Part shown: one piece after another, positions 21,880-25,648 of the stretch
Numbering within the stretch: the first letter of the stretch is position 1
How the letters are laid out: each line of letters starts with the position of its first letter
NCBI GenBank assembly: GCA_964506505.1
Contig: CAZDKY010000017.1
Coordinates: forward strand, 1 to 25,648
Length of the DNA: 25,648 nucleotides
DNA from: M55B129 sp964506505
GTDB lineage: Bacteria; Bacillota; Dethiobacteria; DTU022
Direction of reading: 5' to 3'
Notes under the pieces: generated by a model
What the model was told of the DNA's origin: nothing
Database searches by the model: none
The model's input: the letters and a program-made list of their open reading frames with translations, nothing else
Made by a program: the position numbers and the translations under genes

Positions 21880-24268
21880 AGTAATTACAGAGCGAGAAAT
21901 TGAAGTGCTGGAGTTTGACCAGATTAGGGAGAAGCTTGCTTTTCTAACCGTTTCACCGTGGGCCAGGGAAATGGCTCTTTCGATGATGCCTTCTTCGGAT
22001 CGTGAAGAGATAGCGAACATGCTGAGGGAAACCGGTGAAAGCCGGATGCTGGCTGTTAGAAATGCTTTTACCCCGGGTATGGTCGAAGATATTCAGCCAC
22101 TTCTCGCCAGGACCAGAAGGGGAGCGATCCTGCAGGGCGGAGAACTGGCCCATATATCACACTTTATTGAAGCTGTTCACCGCTGCCAGAGATTCATGAA
22201 AGAGGAGGACAATGCGCTGTCCTACCCTCTTCTGGATGAAATTGTCGGATCGATGGAGCCATGCCGGGAAATTTTTTCGGAACTGATCCGTTCTATTGAT
22301 GGGAACGGCAATGTACTTGACAGTGCTTCGCCTGAGCTTTCCTCTGTACGAAGGAAGAAAACCAACCTGCAGAGCCGAATCAGGGATAAATTGGAAGAAT
22401 ACATCCGTGGCTCACAGTACAAACGTTACCTGCAGGAAGCACTGGTTACCATTCGCTCAGGGCGTTATGTCTTGCCTATTCGGCAGGAATACAGGCAGCA
22501 GGTGGATGGAATAGTGCATGATCAGTCTTCCAGTGGAGCCACCCTGTTTATTGAACCTCTCCCCGTTGTTCAGCTTCAGAATGAGTGCAGGACAGCAGAA
22601 ATGGCGGAAGAAAAGGAAATTGAAAGGATACTTTATAAGCTCAGCAGTAAAGTGGCTGATGCTGAAAGTGATCTGCGAAAAAATATTGATCTGTATGCCC
22701 ACTTCGACTTCATCTGTGCCCGGGGGGCCCTCAGTGTCGAATTGAACGGAGTGGAGCCTCGTTTGCCCGCTGCCGGGGAGAGATTATTTTCCCTGGACGA
22801 AGCGGTGCATCCTCTTTTACCCGGGGGGAAAGTGCCCCTCACCGTGGAACTTGATGAAATGATTAGAACTCTGGTTATTACCGGGCCCAATACAGGCGGC
22901 AAGACGGTAGCTTTGAAAACAATGGGCCTGCTGACGGTTATGGCCCAGTGCGGACTTCAAGTGCCGGCTGAAAAAGGAACCAAGATAACTGTATTTAAAA
23001 AAATCCGGGCTGATATAGGTGATGAGCAGAGTATTGTCCAATCTTTGAGTACTTTTTCCGGTCATATGAATAATATTATCGAGATCCTGCTTGAAGCCGG
23101 ATCCGATTCAATGGTTCTATTCGATGAGCTGGGAGCGGGCACAGATCCTTCTGAAGGAGCCGCCCTGGCCATGGCTATCCTGGCTGAACTTACGGCCAGA
23201 GGAGCTCTTACTGTTGCTACCACTCATATTAATGAATTGAAACTTTTCGCCCAGCTTCAGGACGAGATGCAAAATGCGGCCATGGAATTTGACCCTGATA
23301 CGCTGGAGCCCACTTATCGACTTCTGCAGGGTGTACCGGGACAGAGCAACGCTTTTCACATTGCCGGCCGGCTGGGGCTACCGGAAATTGTTCTGGAAAA
23401 AGCCAAAAGTTTTCTGCACCGTTCCCATGATCAGGTTGAAACAGTAATTGCCCGTTTGGTGGAAGATCAACAGCGGTATTCACGAGACAGCCGGCGGGCA
23501 GCAGCAGAGAGAAGCCGGGCCGAGCTATTAATGGAAGAACTGGAAAAAGAACGTGAGCTGCTGCGGGCGAGGCGCGAAGATATCCTGCGAGAAGCCCGTG
23601 ATGAGGCGGGACAGCTGATCAGGAAAACAAAAAATACAGTGGATGAGCTGATCAGGGAACTTCGTAAACTAAAAAATGAAGGCTCTGCATACCAGGAGAC
23701 CAGGGGTGAAGAGATACGGCAGAGTCTCAATGCTTTGCGTCGAGAACTCGAGCCGGCTGAAGAGGAAGAAGCAGGAGAGGCGCTGTCTGCAGGAGAAATT
23801 ACTGTGGGACGATCAGTCTATATTCCCAGCCTCAGACAGCATGGTGAGGTAATATCTCACACGGCTGAAGAGGCAAAAGTGCAAGTTGGCATGCTGACGG
23901 TCAATCTTCCGCTATCCGAACTGCGGCAAGATTCTCGCCGGCAGAAGCAGCAAAAAAGAGCTGAAGAACATCCATCTGCTGTAACCGGTAGGGGCGGTTA
24001 CAGCGTCGAAAAGGACACGGCAATTAAAAGTTCCATTGACCTGCGAGGCTTGACCCTGGACGAGGCCGTTCCCCTGGTTGAAAAACTGCTGGATAATGCC
24101 CTGTGGGCCGGCCTGAGCAGTGCTGAAATAATTCACGGTAAAGGAACCGGTAAGCTTAAGGAAGGGTTACAAGATTATCTTAAAGAACATCCCCTGGTTA
24201 AAAAATTCAGGCTGGGTAATCCTGCAGAAGGCGGCGATGGAGTGACTGTCGTTGAGCTCAGTTCTTAA
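21872..24268 (+). CDS. mutS2: Endonuclease MutS2
   Basis: I chose TTG at 21872: GAGGAGAG (21858-21865) lies 6 bases upstream and the N-terminus then matches the family (EREIEVLEFDQIREKLAF). An ATG at 21845 in frame adds nine unlikely residues. The product has 798 residues. The clamp/lever region (~1-300) is followed by the ABC-type ATPase with Walker A GPNTGGKT (338-345), an Asp-Glu Walker B (418-419, VLFDELGAGTDPSEG) and a switch histidine (VATTHINELK). A long charged coiled coil (~510-625) comes next. The C-terminal Smr domain (~720-798) has IDLRG and HGKGTGKL. MutS2 binds branched DNA and also splits collided ribosomes in Bacillus; it does not do mismatch repair. It overlaps mpg by 8 bases. 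Confidence 0.96.
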   Translation: MDEVITEREIEVLEFDQIREKLAFLTVSPWAREMALSMMPSSDREEIANMLRETGESRMLAVRNAFTPGMVEDIQPLLARTRRGAILQGGELAHISHFIEAVHRCQRFMKEEDNALSYPLLDEIVGSMEPCREIFSELIRSIDGNGNVLDSASPELSSVRRKKTNLQSRIRDKLEEYIRGSQYKRYLQEALVTIRSGRYVLPIRQEYRQQVDGIVHDQSSSGATLFIEPLPVVQLQNECRTAEMAEEKEIERILYKLSSKVADAESDLRKNIDLYAHFDFICARGALSVELNGVEPRLPAAGERLFSLDEAVHPLLPGGKVPLTVELDEMIRTLVITGPNTGGKTVALKTMGLLTVMAQCGLQVPAEKGTKITVFKKIRADIGDEQSIVQSLSTFSGHMNNIIEILLEAGSDSMVLFDELGAGTDPSEGAALAMAILAELTARGALTVATTHINELKLFAQLQDEMQNAAMEFDPDTLEPTYRLLQGVPGQSNAFHIAGRLGLPEIVLEKAKSFLHRSHDQVETVIARLVEDQQRYSRDSRRAAAERSRAELLMEELEKERELLRARREDILREARDEAGQLIRKTKNTVDELIRELRKLKNEGSAYQETRGEEIRQSLNALRRELEPAEEEEAGEALSAGEITVGRSVYIPSLRQHGEVISHTAEEAKVQVGMLTVNLPLSELRQDSRRQKQQKRAEEHPSAVTGRGGYSVEKDTAIKSSIDLRGLTLDEAVPLVEKLLDNALWAGLSSAEIIHGKGTGKLKEGLQDYLKEHPLVKKFRLGNPAEGGDGVTVVELSS

Positions 24269-24295
24269 AAGAAGGCTTGAAAGAAAGGTTTTAAA

Positions 24296-24562
24296 ATGAA
24301 TAAAGATACTTTAAAAAAATGCGTGGCAGACTTGTTGGAAGCGGGCATTTATAAAACGACGGAACAAATTGTGGAAGAATTTCGCATGGAGTATCCTCAA
24401 TTGTGGCGGGAGCTGGAAGCGGAGGGACAGCTGCTGTACGGTAACAGCTGCAGTTCAGTACAGCAACCTGCCACCCGTATTGCCCAGGTCCTGCAGTCCA
24501 TGGATGAGACACAGTGTCTGCGCCGGTGCAGGGATAAACTATTTTTTTGGAGCAAGCCCTGA
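24296..24562 (+). CDS. Small unrecognised protein, 88 residues
   Basis: ATG at 24296 follows mutS2 by 27 bases with a weak Shine-Dalgarno (GAAAGG, 24281-24286). I do not recognise the family. The first half (residues 1-45) looks helical and acidic, with DLLEAGIYKTTEQIVEEFRMEYPQ shaped like a short helix-turn-helix; the second half is serine/glutamine-rich then basic. There are four cysteines, one near the N-terminus, one in the middle, and two close together near the C-terminus (CLRRC). No signal peptide or membrane helix is present. It is probably co-transcribed with mutS2 and converges on the penicillin-binding protein gene, whose stop codon lies 17 bases away. Coding status is supported by length, spacing and codon use similar to its neighbours only. 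Confidence 0.6.
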   Translation: MNKDTLKKCVADLLEAGIYKTTEQIVEEFRMEYPQLWRELEAEGQLLYGNSCSSVQQPATRIAQVLQSMDETQCLRRCRDKLFFWSKP

Positions 24563-24579
24563 TAATATAAGGTGACAAA

Positions 24580-25647
24580 TCAGAAGCTGCCTGTTTCAGG
24601 TCCTTTTGAAACGACAATTTTAACCTCTCGTCTTTTTTCAATACTCGAACCGGGGGCAGGAATCTGTGAAATGACCTGTCCGTTGGGTACAGTATCGCTG
24701 TACTGATGTTCAATTATGCCGACTTTTAAACCTGCCCGGGAAATTCTCATCTCGGCAATAGCCTGAAAAACGCCTGTAACATTGGGGACAACCACAATAT
24801 CACCACTTCCCGGTTGCTGGGTATCAATACTTCCACCGGCATCAACGGATGTGCTTATGTAGACCGTCGCCGGTTCGGTTAGAGTACCGTCAGCCAGGCG
24901 GGCGGCTAGAGTATATGTGTAAATTGTGTTTTCGGCAAGATCTGTATCGGAATACTGTCTGGTATTACCTTCCAGTTCAAAGTTAACAGTTTCACCTGCG
25001 GCTCCCTGGGCTGTTCTCTGCAGTTCAAAACTTTTTGGATTTGTTCCTTCATACTGCCACTGCAGGGTTACTCCGTCCTGGACAACATAAGCATTGAACA
25101 AAGAAATTTCGCTTGTAGTTTGACCCCATTGCTCGGCAAAGTCGCCGAATTCATCGCCCGGCAGCATTTCTTTGGCGTCTTCCGGGCCCCTTCCGGGGCC
25201 TCCCCGCCGGGACCAGCGTTCATCGGTGATGATATAGGGGGGGCGATTGTAGAACATGCCCTGGTGCATATCACAGGTTTCCACAGGGACCTGTCCTTCG
25301 ATAAAGTAGTCGCTGATTACTGTGCCGGCAGCCTGGCAGGATTCATTTGGCCTGAGCCCGGACTTATTACATACTGACACTCTAACTATACCTTCAGGCT
25401 GTTCAAATTCAACAATTTCCAGATCCTGAAACGCTTCGAGGAACACTTCCCGCAGGAATACAGTTGAATACCGCCAGCCCTGCTGGATACTACCCATTTT
25501 CGGCTCATCATAGCCCATCCAAAAAGTGGCTACCAGGTTGGGCGTATAGGCAGCAAGATAGACATCCTTCCAGTTTTCCGTCGTTCCGGTTTTCGCCGCC
25601 ACCGGCCGATCGATCTGCAGGGCCCTCCCGAGATATTTGGTAACAAA
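24580..25647 (-). CDS. Class A penicillin-binding protein, C-terminal part (cut by window edge)
   Basis: On the minus strand an open frame enters at the window edge and ends at 24580; 355 residues are visible. It begins in the transpeptidase domain, with the KTGTT active-site motif at visible residues 19-23 (RPVAAKTGTTENW) and then VATFWMGYDEP, as in PBP1A-type enzymes. The serine and SxN motifs and the glycosyltransferase domain must lie beyond the window. A fibronectin-III-like domain comes next (~165-255: GVTLQWQYEG, YTYTLAARLADG), then a PASTA domain (~283-352: VVVPNVTGVFQAIAEMRISRAGLKVG, continuing to SKGP). Between the first two is a stretch with four cysteines and an Arg/Gly-rich patch. 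It polymerises and cross-links peptidoglycan outside the membrane. No hairpin terminator is visible between it and the convergent small gene. Confidence 0.92.
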   Translation of the reverse strand, partial: FVTKYLGRALQIDRPVAAKTGTTENWKDVYLAAYTPNLVATFWMGYDEPKMGSIQQGWRYSTVFLREVFLEAFQDLEIVEFEQPEGIVRVSVCNKSGLRPNESCQAAGTVISDYFIEGQVPVETCDMHQGMFYNRPPYIITDERWSRRGGPGRGPEDAKEMLPGDEFGDFAEQWGQTTSEISLFNAYVVQDGVTLQWQYEGTNPKSFELQRTAQGAAGETVNFELEGNTRQYSDTDLAENTIYTYTLAARLADGTLTEPATVYISTSVDAGGSIDTQQPGSGDIVVVPNVTGVFQAIAEMRISRAGLKVGIIEHQYSDTVPNGQVISQIPAPGSSIEKRREVKIVVSKGPETGSF

Positions 25648-25648
25648 A

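Noticed and set aside
1..25648. CRISPR arrays, insertion sequences, integrase genes, toxin-antitoxin or phage genes
   Set aside because: I saw no regularly spaced repeats, transposase-like frames or related motifs anywhere in the window.

Overview
The window looks like chromosome from an anaerobic, Gram-positive-type bacterium of the Firmicutes, class Clostridia. Three things support this. The gene order thrS, infC-rpmI-rplT, then an rRNA methyltransferase, pheS-pheT, zapA, cvpA and mutS2 is the arrangement known from Bacillus and Clostridium relatives. A complete phenylalanine T-box leader precedes pheS. A very large (R)-2-hydroxyacyl-CoA dehydratase activase-type iron-sulfur ATPase points to anaerobic metabolism. 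I cannot name a genus from the sequence alone.

Layout, left: a YczE/YitT-like membrane protein with a damaged or displaced 5' end, a strong terminator, and a minus-strand tRNA-Val(GAC). A perfect 14-bp inverted repeat lies over the -35 box of the tRNA promoter. It is followed by a TGS-domain GTPase, a LemA/DUF2207 membrane pair, the 1447-residue activase-DUF2229 fusion and a diacylglycerol-kinase-like lipid kinase.

Layout, middle (10.1-16.3 kb): thrS has a consensus promoter leaving almost no 5' leader. Next come infC-rpmI-rplT behind a consensus promoter, a leader with an attenuator-like hairpin, and an infC gene that appears to start with AUU. They are followed by a Ktr potassium uptake pair (ktrB, ktrA) and a SPOUT rRNA methyltransferase.

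Layout, right (16.3-25.6 kb): the T-box-controlled pheS-pheT genes, zapA overlapping cvpA, and a DNA-repair pair (3-methyladenine glycosylase overlapping mutS2). The repair glycosylase sits where polX is found in Bacillus subtilis. Then comes a small unrecognised protein and, on the minus strand, the C-terminal part of a class A penicillin-binding protein with fibronectin-III-like and PASTA domains, cut by the window edge.

Most of the window is housekeeping: translation (tRNA-Val, thrS, infC, L35, L20, pheST, rRNA methylation), ion homeostasis, division, repair and envelope synthesis. I found no defence island, mobile element, CRISPR array or integrase. The points most worth following up are regulatory (the inverted repeat between divergent promoters, the infC leader and AUU start, the leaderless-like thrS promoter) and the orphan activase fusion.
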